A stretch of DNA of 5,398 bases, taken from assembly GCA_022709995.1 (NCBI GenBank), contig JAKLHU010000183.1:1-5398 (forward strand), in the 5' to 3' direction. Below the pieces are notes generated by a model, which had not been told where the DNA came from, ran no database searches, and saw nothing but the letters and a program-made list of their open reading frames with translations. This DNA is from Verrucomicrobiota bacterium (GTDB lineage: Bacteria > Verrucomicrobiota > Lentisphaeria > Oligosphaerales > Oligosphaeraceae). The translations under genes and the position numbers were made by a program. This document shows positions 1 through 5,398 of this stretch, one piece after another. Each line of letters begins with the position of its first letter. The first letter of the stretch is position 1.

Positions 1-331
1 ACGCCTCCCGGCGGCCGGACAGCGCCGCCATCACCCGCAGCAGGACGGTTTCATCAAATTGGCGACTCAGGCGCACCAGGTGGCCGCCGCATTCCACGGC
101 CACGCCGCTGTCGGAAGGCGGCTCCGGTTCCGGCGCCGCCGCCGTCGCCGGCTTCGGCAGCTGCAGGACCGCGAAGGACAAGGAGGCGTTATCCTGCTCG
201 TCCAGCCGGCGCCGCCAATACCAGGCGCGGTGATAGTCCAGATGATGTTCCCGGCAGAATCGCCGCATGGACTGGCCGGAGGCGGGCTGACCGGACAGCG
301 CCCCGCGCCAGAACTCTTTTTGCTTGCTCAT
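1..331 (-). CDS. tnpA: IS66 TnpA-like accessory protein, partial at window edge
   Basis: This frame opens with ATG at 331-329, preceded by AGGGAG at 343-338 with a six-base spacer, and stays open to the window edge for 110 residues. The start reads MSKQKEFWRGALSG. Residues about 5-45 form a short helix-turn-helix-type domain with the features of IS66 TnpA: a Trp near the N-terminus (W8), a Ser-x-x-x-Phe-Cys-Arg-x-His helix (21-29) and a WYWRRRL recognition-type segment (37-43). A Pro/Ala/Glu-rich linker follows (about 59-73), then a small C-terminal part ending in DETVLLRVMAAL. IS66 TnpA proteins usually end soon after such a Leu-rich segment, so probably only the stop codon or a few residues are missing. 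In IS66 elements TnpA is needed for transposition together with TnpB and the DDE transposase TnpC; its precise role is not settled. Neither partner is visible. Confidence 0.8.
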   Translation of the reverse strand, partial: MSKQKEFWRGALSGQPASGQSMRRFCREHHLDYHRAWYWRRRLDEQDNASLSFAVLQLPKPATAAAPEPEPPSDSGVAVECGGHLVRLSRQFDETVLLRVMAALSGRREA

Positions 332-416
332 GGCAGTCTCCCTGGTTGGTGGTTGAACTGCCAGTTAATTTAATCGGCATTCCCGGCCCCGTGGGAGGCG
401 CAGAATGAGCGCTTAC
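1..416 (-). mobile_element. IS66-family insertion sequence, one end only
   Basis: The right-hand boundary is set by the sequence GTAAGCGCTC, read on the minus strand from 416 down to 407. IS66-family elements typically begin with GTAAGC. A non-coding stretch of about 75 bases separates this end from a TnpA-like gene transcribed inward, which is the usual order at an IS66 left end. TnpB and the TnpC transposase would lie beyond position 1 and cannot be seen. The family makes 8-base target duplications, so 417-424 (ggcttagg) is the expected duplicated site if the insertion is intact; the other copy is outside the window. The family call is good. The exact terminus is inferred from a remembered consensus. 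Confidence 0.75.
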
Positions 417-465
417 GGCTTAGGTGTTGTTCGTCATTGCCGCATATAAAAGCCGCGAAGGTGTC

Positions 466-571
466 GCCTCTACGAGGCTGGCATCTTGGGGAGGGACCCG
501 TCTACCCCAGGTTGCGATGCGCTGCGCGCATCTCCACCTGGGGTTACTTATGGTTTTGCCTCTCCGAGGCA
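466..571. repeat. Symmetrical palindromic repeat element (REP/BIME-like)
   Basis: Three hairpin units lie in a symmetrical order. The left hairpin is gcctc-tac-gaggc (466-478). The centre is a two-stage perfect stem: accccaggt (504-512) pairs with acctggggt (536-544), and inside it gatgcgc (516-522) pairs with gcgcatc (526-532) around a three-base loop, with a symmetrical three-by-three internal loop between the stems. The right hairpin is tgcctc-tcc-gaggca (557-571). The two outer hairpins share the gcctc...gaggc core and can also pair with each other. I recall similar interspersed sequences in PVC-group genomes, but this is unverified memory. The element is probably a dispersed non-coding repeat, possibly mobilised by a REP-associated tyrosine transposase acting in trans. 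A structured RNA is an alternative. The true outer limits are unknown. Confidence 0.65.
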
Positions 572-724
572 GGCTCTTGAATTAACCAAATTCTGAATTT
601 TTGCGTCCTTTCTGGCCCGAAACAACTTAACGCATATGGGCTTCCGGGACGTGCCCCTCAACCATCGACGTAATATATTGTTTGGCAAAAACTTGCGCCA
701 TCGTCAAGGGTGCGTCGTTTGCTG

Positions 725-756
725 GGGGCTGCCTTCTGGCGGCCCCTCTTTTTTTT
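725..756 (+). terminator. Strong intrinsic terminator, no gene in front
   Basis: The nine-base stem ggggctgcc (725-733) pairs with ggcggcccc (738-746), with one G-U wobble, around a TTCT loop. It is followed by TC and then eight T (749-756). This is a textbook Rho-independent terminator for rightward transcription only, because the opposite strand has no T tract. No plus-strand gene precedes it in the window. It may end a small RNA, a transcript coming from the repeat or IS side, or the leader of the glycosidase gene as an attenuator. It lies upstream of the best promoter candidate for that gene, which favours an insulating or small-RNA role. Confidence 0.8.
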
Positions 757-840
757 ACCGTTCCGCGCGGTCGGAGATTGCCCCGCTGTCCGCCCAGGGT
801 GACGGATCGCATGTCAACGGTCTGGTCGCCGCGGGACGGC

Positions 841-869
841 TTGACAACCGGGCGTTGCCGTGGCAAAGT
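841..869 (+). promoter_or_regulatory. Candidate promoter for the glycosidase gene
   Basis: A perfect TTGACA (-35) sits at 841-846. The possible -10 at 864-869 (caaagt) is 17 bases downstream but matches TATAAT at only three positions. It would start transcription near 876, giving a leader of about 110 bases. The position between the terminator and the gene is sensible. The weak -10 and the GC-rich background keep confidence low. Confidence 0.3.
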
Positions 870-887
870 ATTGTCCAGACTTTTTTT

Positions 888-931
888 CCGGCCGGTGCGG
901 CTTGGGCGGCGAGGCGAATCCTCCCGGCCGG
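888..931 (+). other. GC-rich two-stage stem-loop in the glycosidase leader
   Basis: The sequence ccggccgg occurs at 888-895 and again at 924-931 and, being self-complementary, can form an eight-base stem. Inside it gagg (911-914) pairs with cctc (920-923) around cgaat, stacked directly on the outer right arm. A run of seven T precedes it rather than follows it, so it is not a rightward terminator. On the minus strand the same structure is followed by seven A in the template sense (T-run complement), so it does not fit a leftward terminator either. It could shape mRNA stability or translation of the downstream gene. No known riboswitch class was recognised. Confidence 0.35.
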
Positions 932-974
932 TTGTCTGGCCGGGCTGGCGCGTGTTCAGGGTCCCTTGCAATTC

Positions 975-980
975 AGGAGG
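975..980 (+). promoter_or_regulatory. Shine-Dalgarno AGGAGG fixing the glycosidase start
   Basis: A full AGGAGG lies seven bases before the ATG at 988. It decides the start in favour of 988 over upstream in-frame starts as far as a TTG at 682, none of which has both a comparable ribosome site and a following signal peptide. Confidence 0.85.
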
Positions 981-987
981 ACGGCTC

Positions 988-3615
988 ATGGCATCTCAAG
1001 CGGCATTGCGGGCAGGGCGTGGTTGGCTGGCAGCGGCGGTGTTCGGCGTCTGTTTGTGCGCTCAAGGCGCCGTCATGACCAGAAAAGCCGGCCAGGAACT
1101 GCCCTTTGTGCTGACGGCGGCGCTACGTACGGCGGCACCGCCCGCGATCGACGGGCGCCTCGAAGACGCCTGCTGGCAGGAAACCGCCGTCGCCGAAGAC
1201 TTTGTCTTGTTTGGCGGCAAGGGCTATGCCGTCGAAAAAACCGAGGCGCGTGTACTCTGGGACGCGACCAACCTCTATATCGGCATGCGCTGCTTTGACG
1301 CCAATCCGTCCCTTTTGAAAAAAAACGCGGTCGAACGCGACGGTCTGGTCTGCGGGGACGACTGCGTGGAAATCTTCCTGGCGCCGCCGCAGAATTCCGT
1401 GTTGGCGCGTTTTCCGGCTTCGCATCGCTATTTCCACCTCGCCGTCAATGCCGCCGGCGTGTGCTGGGACGAGATTGGCACGGAAGCGCCGACGGTCTGG
1501 AATGCGCGCTGGACGGCCCGCTCCTCCATCCATGACAATCGTTGGGAAGTGGAATTGTCCATCCCCTGGGCAGAATTGAAAAGCAAGCCGCGTCACCAGG
1601 ACATCTGGGATGTCAACTTCAACCGCGGCCTGCCCCTGCGCGACAAGACCGCCGAATACAGCGGCTGGTCCATCACGTTCTCCGGCTTTCATGATCCGGA
1701 GTATTTCGGCAAAATGGTGTTTTTGGACCGCTGGCCCGTCGCCGGCAAGAAAACGATCGATGCCCAGATTGCGGCGGACATGGTGCGCAAATTGGAGTTG
1801 GAGCCGCCGTTGAGCCAAGCCGAGGCCGCCTTGAAAAGCGCCAAGGACAAATTGCAGCAGCTGGCCGGCAAGTCGGAACTGCGCCAGATTAAGGAAGCCG
1901 CCGCCGCCGTCAATGACCAGCTGGCACAGACCGCCGAACGCACGCAGGCCCTGGCCAAGGAAACCGCCGCGAGCCTGTTCGCACAGTGGGAAAAACACCG
2001 CGAGCTGTTTCGCCAGTACCAGAAGGACGCCGCGGCACTGCTGGCCAAGGCGGAATTCTACGGCGGGCTGACGATCGCCCAGTTGAGCGGGCAGGCGCCG
2101 ATCTCGGAGTTCCGGGTTTTCCTGCTGCCGGCCATCACCAATGAGAAGCGCTTGCCGCACCAGCTGCCGCCGGACGCGCTGCCCGGGCCAACCATGACCT
2201 TGACGGCCTGCCCCGGCGAATATGAATCAGCCAGCTTCGGCGTCTTCGCCCTGCAAAATCTGAACGGGATTAAAGTGTCCGCCAGCGACTTGACTGGCCC
2301 GGCCGGCACCGTGCCGGCCAGTGCCCTCGACCTGCGCGTCGTCAAGGTCTGGTACCAGGCCGGCCGCAATGTCGGGTTCCAGAATCTGAAGCTCCTCACC
2401 CCGGAGCTGCTGCTCAAGGACGACAGTCTGGTGCAGATTGACGAGAAGCGCCAAGTCAACATCCTCAAGATGGACCGGGACGCGATGCGCGACGCCGAGG
2501 TTCTGCAGCCGTTTGCCGTGGCCGCCAACACCTTCAAGCAATGCTGGGTGACGGTCCAGGTCCCGGCGGACGCCAAGGCCGGCGTCTACCGCGGAACCAT
2601 CACCGTCGCCCCGGAAGCCGGCGCGGCGTTTGCCCAGCCGGTGGAATTGACCGTGCTGCCCTTCACGCTGGAGGAACCGAAGATCATCTGTTCCATTTAT
2701 TATCGCGGCCGTCTCAGCAAAGAGGCTCCGGTCTGCAATTCCGAGCGCAAGACGGAAGAACAGCTGTTGGCTGAATTGAAGGACATGGTCGCGCATGGGG
2801 TGACCAATCCGACGGTCTATCAGCAGCCGGGGCCGGACCTTGAACGCTATTTCCAGCTGCGCCAGGAAGCCGGCATGCGCGGCGGTCCGCTGCTGACCCT
2901 GGGCGGGAGCAGCAGCAGCGCCGTCGACAGCACGATCGCCCTGGCCCGTAAGTACGGCTTCACGGATGTCTACTTCTACGGCCAGGATGAGCGCTCCGGC
3001 GACGAACTGCGGGCCCAGCGCGCCTGGTATGACCGCATTCATGCCGCCGGCGGCAAGGTGTTCGTCGCCGGCTACAAGGATTCCTACGAAATCATGGGCG
3101 ATGTGCTCGATCTGCCGATTTTCGCCGGCCGGCCGGATGTCGCCATGGGCGAGGCCTATCATGCCACCGGCCACTTGATCGGCAGCTATGCCAACCCCCA
3201 GGGCGGCGTGGAGGAACCGGAGACCTACCGGCGCAATTTCGGCCTGGGGCTGTGGAAGGCCGGCTACGACTGCGCCTGCACCTACGCGTATCAGCATTCC
3301 TTCGGCCATTCCTGGGATGACTACGACAACGTGAAGTACCGTGACCATGAAATGGCTTATCCGACTGTCAACGGCGTCATCCCCACTCTGCAGTGGGAAG
3401 GCTACCGCGAAGGCTATGACGACTTGCGCTATCTGGCCACGTTGGAGAACCTGGCGGCCAAGCACCAGCGCCAGCCCGGCAAGGCCGGCGAGCTGGCCCG
3501 CGCCGTGCAGCTCTGGATACGCCGCCTGGATCCGGCCGTCACGCCCCCGGATGAAATCAGGGCCGGCCTGGTCGAGCGCATCCTGGCTTTGCGACAGGCC
3601 GTCGCGGCGCCATAA
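988..3615 (+). CDS. Exported CBM9-like / DUF4091 (GH123-like) glycoside hydrolase
   Basis: An 875-residue protein, probably a secreted or periplasmic carbohydrate-active enzyme. The N-terminus has basic residues (R8, R11) and then a hydrophobic stretch WLAAAVFGVCLCA (13-25), a signal peptide with cleavage near residues 25-28; the Cys residues do not form a good lipobox. Residues about 50-250 match a CBM9-like beta-sandwich: AIDGRLEDACWQ (53-64), a DATNLYIGMRC strand, CGDDCVEIFL, WEVELSIPW and a closing EYFGKMVF. Residues about 256-356 are Ala/Lys/Glu/Gln-rich and helical, like a coiled-coil spacer. Residues about 385-566 form the beta-sandwich that precedes DUF4091 barrels (PGEYESASFGVFAL). 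The barrel follows, with an adjacent Asp-Glu pair D667-E668 in FYGQDERSGD, the place of the GH123 catalytic pair, and ends with the DUF4091 signature WEGYREGYDDLRYL (803-816). GH123 enzymes are beta-N-acetylgalactosaminidases using substrate-assisted catalysis. Distant DUF4091 proteins are largely untested, so the substrate is uncertain. The extra length over plain GH123 enzymes comes from the CBM and helical parts. Confidence 0.85.
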   Translation: MASQAALRAGRGWLAAAVFGVCLCAQGAVMTRKAGQELPFVLTAALRTAAPPAIDGRLEDACWQETAVAEDFVLFGGKGYAVEKTEARVLWDATNLYIGMRCFDANPSLLKKNAVERDGLVCGDDCVEIFLAPPQNSVLARFPASHRYFHLAVNAAGVCWDEIGTEAPTVWNARWTARSSIHDNRWEVELSIPWAELKSKPRHQDIWDVNFNRGLPLRDKTAEYSGWSITFSGFHDPEYFGKMVFLDRWPVAGKKTIDAQIAADMVRKLELEPPLSQAEAALKSAKDKLQQLAGKSELRQIKEAAAAVNDQLAQTAERTQALAKETAASLFAQWEKHRELFRQYQKDAAALLAKAEFYGGLTIAQLSGQAPISEFRVFLLPAITNEKRLPHQLPPDALPGPTMTLTACPGEYESASFGVFALQNLNGIKVSASDLTGPAGTVPASALDLRVVKVWYQAGRNVGFQNLKLLTPELLLKDDSLVQIDEKRQVNILKMDRDAMRDAEVLQPFAVAANTFKQCWVTVQVPADAKAGVYRGTITVAPEAGAAFAQPVELTVLPFTLEEPKIICSIYYRGRLSKEAPVCNSERKTEEQLLAELKDMVAHGVTNPTVYQQPGPDLERYFQLRQEAGMRGGPLLTLGGSSSSAVDSTIALARKYGFTDVYFYGQDERSGDELRAQRAWYDRIHAAGGKVFVAGYKDSYEIMGDVLDLPIFAGRPDVAMGEAYHATGHLIGSYANPQGGVEEPETYRRNFGLGLWKAGYDCACTYAYQHSFGHSWDDYDNVKYRDHEMAYPTVNGVIPTLQWEGYREGYDDLRYLATLENLAAKHQRQPGKAGELARAVQLWIRRLDPAVTPPDEIRAGLVERILALRQAVAAP

Positions 3616-3634
3616 GCCCAGGGCTTGCGGCGCC
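3606..3634. terminator. Hairpin across the stop codon, possible bidirectional terminator
   Basis: The stem ggcgcc (3606-3611) pairs with ggcgcc (3629-3634), and inside it aagcc (3614-3618) pairs with ggctt (3622-3626) around cag. The TAA stop of the glycosidase gene lies within the structure. No T-run follows on either strand, so it is not a standard intrinsic terminator. Its place between two convergent genes suggests it may help end transcription or protect the 3' end from nucleases. Confidence 0.35.
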
Positions 3635-3722
3635 AGCGTTACGTGGATCTTTTCTCGAGGCTCGCCAAGGGTGAATGTCGCAGCCGAGGCCGGCGGTCGC
3701 GACCTGCGCATTCGTTTTGCGA

Positions 3723-5318
3723 TCAGCGCCGGTCCTGCATGATGCGGATGATGTTGGCTGACAGCATCGGCGTCAGTTCGTTGTCCGGCAGGGGCATCGA
3801 CAAGAAGGCCGACAGCTCGTAGGACTGGTTGTGGGCGTCGGTGTCCGAGCCGAAAATGAACCGGTCGATGCCGAGTTTGGCGAAAGCCAGGTGCCATGGC
3901 CGGTCCGAGCAGAACGTGCCGCAGAATTCCAGATAGACATTCGGAAATTGGAGCGCCAGCGCCTCGGCCTCCAGGCGTCCGGGCGTGCCGCCGCCGGAAT
4001 GGCCGAGGATGAATTTGACGTTGGGATAGCCGGGCACGACCGATGTCAGCATGGCCGGAGAGCAGTACTTGTCGTCCCAGGTGTGGATCAGAACCGGCAG
4101 ATGATGCTTCTCGGCGTACGTCCAGACCGGCTTGAACCGGTCGGAATCACTCTTGATCTGCCAGTAGCTGGGCAGAATCTTGAAGCCGACGAAATAGTCG
4201 CGCCGGAAAAAATCGTCGAGAACAGCGTCATTGATATCGTTGGCATAGAGCGGGTTGTAGACGAAATATCCTTGGAAGCGCCCTGGATGGCGGGCGGCGA
4301 GGAGTTCGGCGCGGCGGTTTTCGGCGAGGATGTCCCCGAACAGGGCCTTGGCGTCCGAGATGAAGACTTTTTCGACGCCGTACTGGTCCATGCGCTGGAC
4401 CAGGATGTCCATGATTTCCGGGGTGTCGGGCGCCGCCAGGACCCAGCCCCGGGCATGCGGGCCGTTGTGGCCGTGCGCATCGTAGATGGTGACGTTTTCC
4501 AGTCGCCGGCCGGCTTTGAATGCCTTCCAGAGCGGCTTCTTTTCCAGAAGCGGGTGCTCCGGCGCCAGTTTTCCGGCGAGCGGCTGGACTTTCAGGAGCT
4601 TCTCCAGATTGCCATGCGCGACGAGTTCGCGCTCGGCGGGTGAAATCCGCGCCTGGGCGAGGGCGCCGATGGCGGCGCCGTAATGCGACCGATAGCCGAT
4701 GCCGAACAGCAGCCGCTCAATGCCGAAATGGTCGCGGACCAGTTCGATCGTGTCCCGCATGTGCAACCAGGAAATGTCGAGGTAGACGTTGCGGCAGCGC
4801 CACATCAGGTCAAGCACATTGGTGAATCCGCCCCACATCTGCTGGCAGATGACGACGCGGATGGAGGGGTACCGGGTCGCCAGCTCCTCCAGGTCCCGGA
4901 AGCTGTTCTCCGTGCCGCTGAAGCGGGAGTCGAAAAGAAACACCGGTTCAAACTCGGCCAGCTCCGCCAAGACCCGTTCGATCTGCCGGATCGGAAAACG
5001 GCAGACGTCCGGGCAAAGACGGAAAACGCGCTGCCCGGCGGAGGCCTGCTGCCGCAGCCAGGCGACGACGCCGGTTTCAAAGGTGTTCGACGGGGTGATG
5101 ACAAAGGCCGGAAAAAGGCGGTCGCGGCAGGGTGCAATGGCCTTCAGCAAGGCCTGGTTGCCGAGATAGGGCGAGGCGTCGCGCGCTTCCACGGAATAGA
5201 CGATGGCGCGGTCAATGCCGAGATAGTCAAGGTGCTCCAGGAGGCTGGCGGCCGTGGGGAACTCCGGCACGGCGTAGGCGCCTTTGCCGATCATGGTGCT
5301 GACGGCGAAATACTGCAT
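3723..5318 (-). CDS. Tandem amidohydrolase-2 protein: degenerate N-terminal plus intact C-terminal unit
   Basis: A 531-residue protein with no signal peptide, so probably cytoplasmic. It consists of two homologous amidohydrolase-2 (COG2159-like) TIM-barrel units, about residues 1-245 and 275-531. The C-terminal unit keeps the expected metal and catalytic residues: H282-x-H284 in YDAHGHNG, H412 in LIHTWDD, H440 in LGHSGGG and D492 in FGSDTD, with K380 in a GFKILP strand. Family members are metal-dependent decarboxylases, lactonases and related hydrolases; the substrate cannot be told here. The N-terminal unit aligns along its length (LGIDRAIVYS with YGVEKVFISD, YPSIRVVICQQ with YPNVKFILGHS, FGIERLLFGIG with LGIDRFIFGSD) but has V6, T8, F129, Q159 and G208 where the ligands should be, so it is probably structural or regulatory. 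Double units are larger than the usual single domain of about 280-330 residues. The gene converges on the glycosidase gene with 107 bases between the stops. The frame is open upstream to the window edge, but the ATG at 5318 has a good ribosome site. Confidence 0.85.
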   Translation of the reverse strand: MQYFAVSTMIGKGAYAVPEFPTAASLLEHLDYLGIDRAIVYSVEARDASPYLGNQALLKAIAPCRDRLFPAFVITPSNTFETGVVAWLRQQASAGQRVFRLCPDVCRFPIRQIERVLAELAEFEPVFLFDSRFSGTENSFRDLEELATRYPSIRVVICQQMWGGFTNVLDLMWRCRNVYLDISWLHMRDTIELVRDHFGIERLLFGIGYRSHYGAAIGALAQARISPAERELVAHGNLEKLLKVQPLAGKLAPEHPLLEKKPLWKAFKAGRRLENVTIYDAHGHNGPHARGWVLAAPDTPEIMDILVQRMDQYGVEKVFISDAKALFGDILAENRRAELLAARHPGRFQGYFVYNPLYANDINDAVLDDFFRRDYFVGFKILPSYWQIKSDSDRFKPVWTYAEKHHLPVLIHTWDDKYCSPAMLTSVVPGYPNVKFILGHSGGGTPGRLEAEALALQFPNVYLEFCGTFCSDRPWHLAFAKLGIDRFIFGSDTDAHNQSYELSAFLSMPLPDNELTPMLSANIIRIMQDRR

Positions 5319-5324
5319 GGGCTT

Positions 5325-5330
5325 CTCCTT
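5325..5330 (-). promoter_or_regulatory. Shine-Dalgarno AAGGAG fixing the amidohydrolase start
   Basis: Read on the minus strand, AAGGAG ends six bases before the ATG at 5318-5316. Since the reading frame has no stop between this ATG and the window edge, this site is the main reason to place the start here. The homology of the N-terminal unit also begins right after it, with YFAVSTMIG matching YDAHGHNG of the second unit. Confidence 0.75.
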
Positions 5331-5398
5331 GCTGACGATGGCGAACGCGTTGCGTGCCGGGCGGCGGGGCGATTTTCCCCAGACCGGGTGCAGTGGTC

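Larger units (their letters stand above)
417..987. other. 571-base non-coding region between IS66 end and glycosidase gene
   Basis: I see no credible gene here. The open frames that cross it have no matching ribosome site and no recognisable protein. It contains a symmetrical palindromic repeat (466-571), an AT-rich patch with a small gaatt/aattc inverted repeat (579-593), an intrinsic terminator (725-756), a promoter candidate (841-869), a run of seven T at 881-887 and a GC-rich stem-loop (888-931). The length and density of structure are unusual for an ordinary upstream region. Insertion of the IS66 element may have displaced an earlier neighbour. Confidence 0.7.

Noticed and set aside
189..380. 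Minus-strand open frame starting MPIKLTGSS, overlapping the IS66 end
   Set aside because: It is in a different frame from the TnpA gene, crosses the non-coding end of the element and lacks any IS66 features.
466..571. CRISPR array
   Set aside because: There are palindromic units but no series of identical direct repeats with spacers of even length, and no cas genes.
682..987. Extension of the glycosidase frame upstream to a TTG at 682, giving 977 residues
   Set aside because: The added 102 residues include the translated terminator, are Arg/Pro-rich and unlike any known domain. The ATG at 988 has a full AGGAGG and is followed at once by a signal peptide.
627..1298. Open frames on both strands over the upstream region and start of the glycosidase (636-1298 plus, 627-989 minus)
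   Set aside because: They are Arg- and Pro-rich frames typical of GC-rich DNA, have no recognisable domain and overlap the terminator or the real gene.
1123..2160. Minus-strand open frame of 345 residues opposite the CBM and helical part
   Set aside because: It is the shadow of a GC-rich coding strand; the regular pattern comes from the Ala/Lys/Glu helix on the other strand.
2227..3897. Long minus-strand open frame of 556 residues opposite the glycosidase gene
   Set aside because: It overlaps both real genes, has a low-complexity composition from antisense codons (many A, G, R, Q) and no family resemblance, whereas the plus-strand frame shows clear domains.
3831..4643. Plus-strand open frame of 270 residues inside the amidohydrolase gene
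   Set aside because: It is antisense to well-conserved amidohydrolase motifs and has no recognisable domain or good ribosome site.
5319..5398. Upstream extension of the amidohydrolase, since the frame is open to the window edge
   Set aside because: AAGGAG sits six bases before the ATG at 5318 and domain homology begins there. The extra residues are Pro/Arg-rich and look non-coding, though the far upstream sequence cannot be seen.

Overview
The window is a GC-rich bacterial chromosomal segment with two large genes facing each other and the end of an insertion sequence on the left. No rRNA, tRNA or taxonomic marker is present, so the organism can only be guessed. A secreted CBM9-like/DUF4091 (GH123-like) protein, a double-domain amidohydrolase and a structured palindromic repeat together suggest the Planctomycetota-Verrucomicrobiota-Lentisphaerota group, with Lentisphaerota or a Verrucomicrobiota relative most likely. 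This is an inference from gene content.

Layout. Positions 1-416 hold the end of an IS66-family element: a TnpA gene on the minus strand that runs to about its natural C-terminus at the window edge, then a short non-coding end finishing in a GTAAGC terminus at 416. Positions 417-987 are non-coding. They hold a highly symmetrical palindromic repeat (about 466-571), a short AT-rich patch, a strong intrinsic terminator reading rightwards (725-756) with no gene in front of it, a candidate promoter (841-869) and a GC-rich stem-loop (888-931). Positions 988-3615 (+) encode an 875-residue exported protein with a signal peptide, a CBM9-like domain, a helical linker of about 100 residues and a GH123/DUF4091-type catalytic module. 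Positions 3616-3722 are a short convergent intergenic stretch whose main feature is a hairpin across the stop codon. Positions 3723-5318 (-) encode a 531-residue cytoplasmic protein made of two amidohydrolase-2 (TIM-barrel) units. Only the C-terminal unit keeps the metal ligands. The last 80 bases lie upstream of that gene and reach the window edge.

How the parts may work together. The exported protein probably binds and cuts a polysaccharide or glycan outside the cytoplasm, perhaps one with N-acetylhexosamine. The amidohydrolase could act on a small molecule in the cytoplasm, such as a sugar lactone or a carboxylated ring compound. They are convergent, so they are not one operon, and a shared pathway is only a possibility. 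The most interesting points are the internal duplication with loss of all metal ligands in the amidohydrolase, the structured repeat beside the IS66 terminus, and the orphan terminator, which may end a small RNA.
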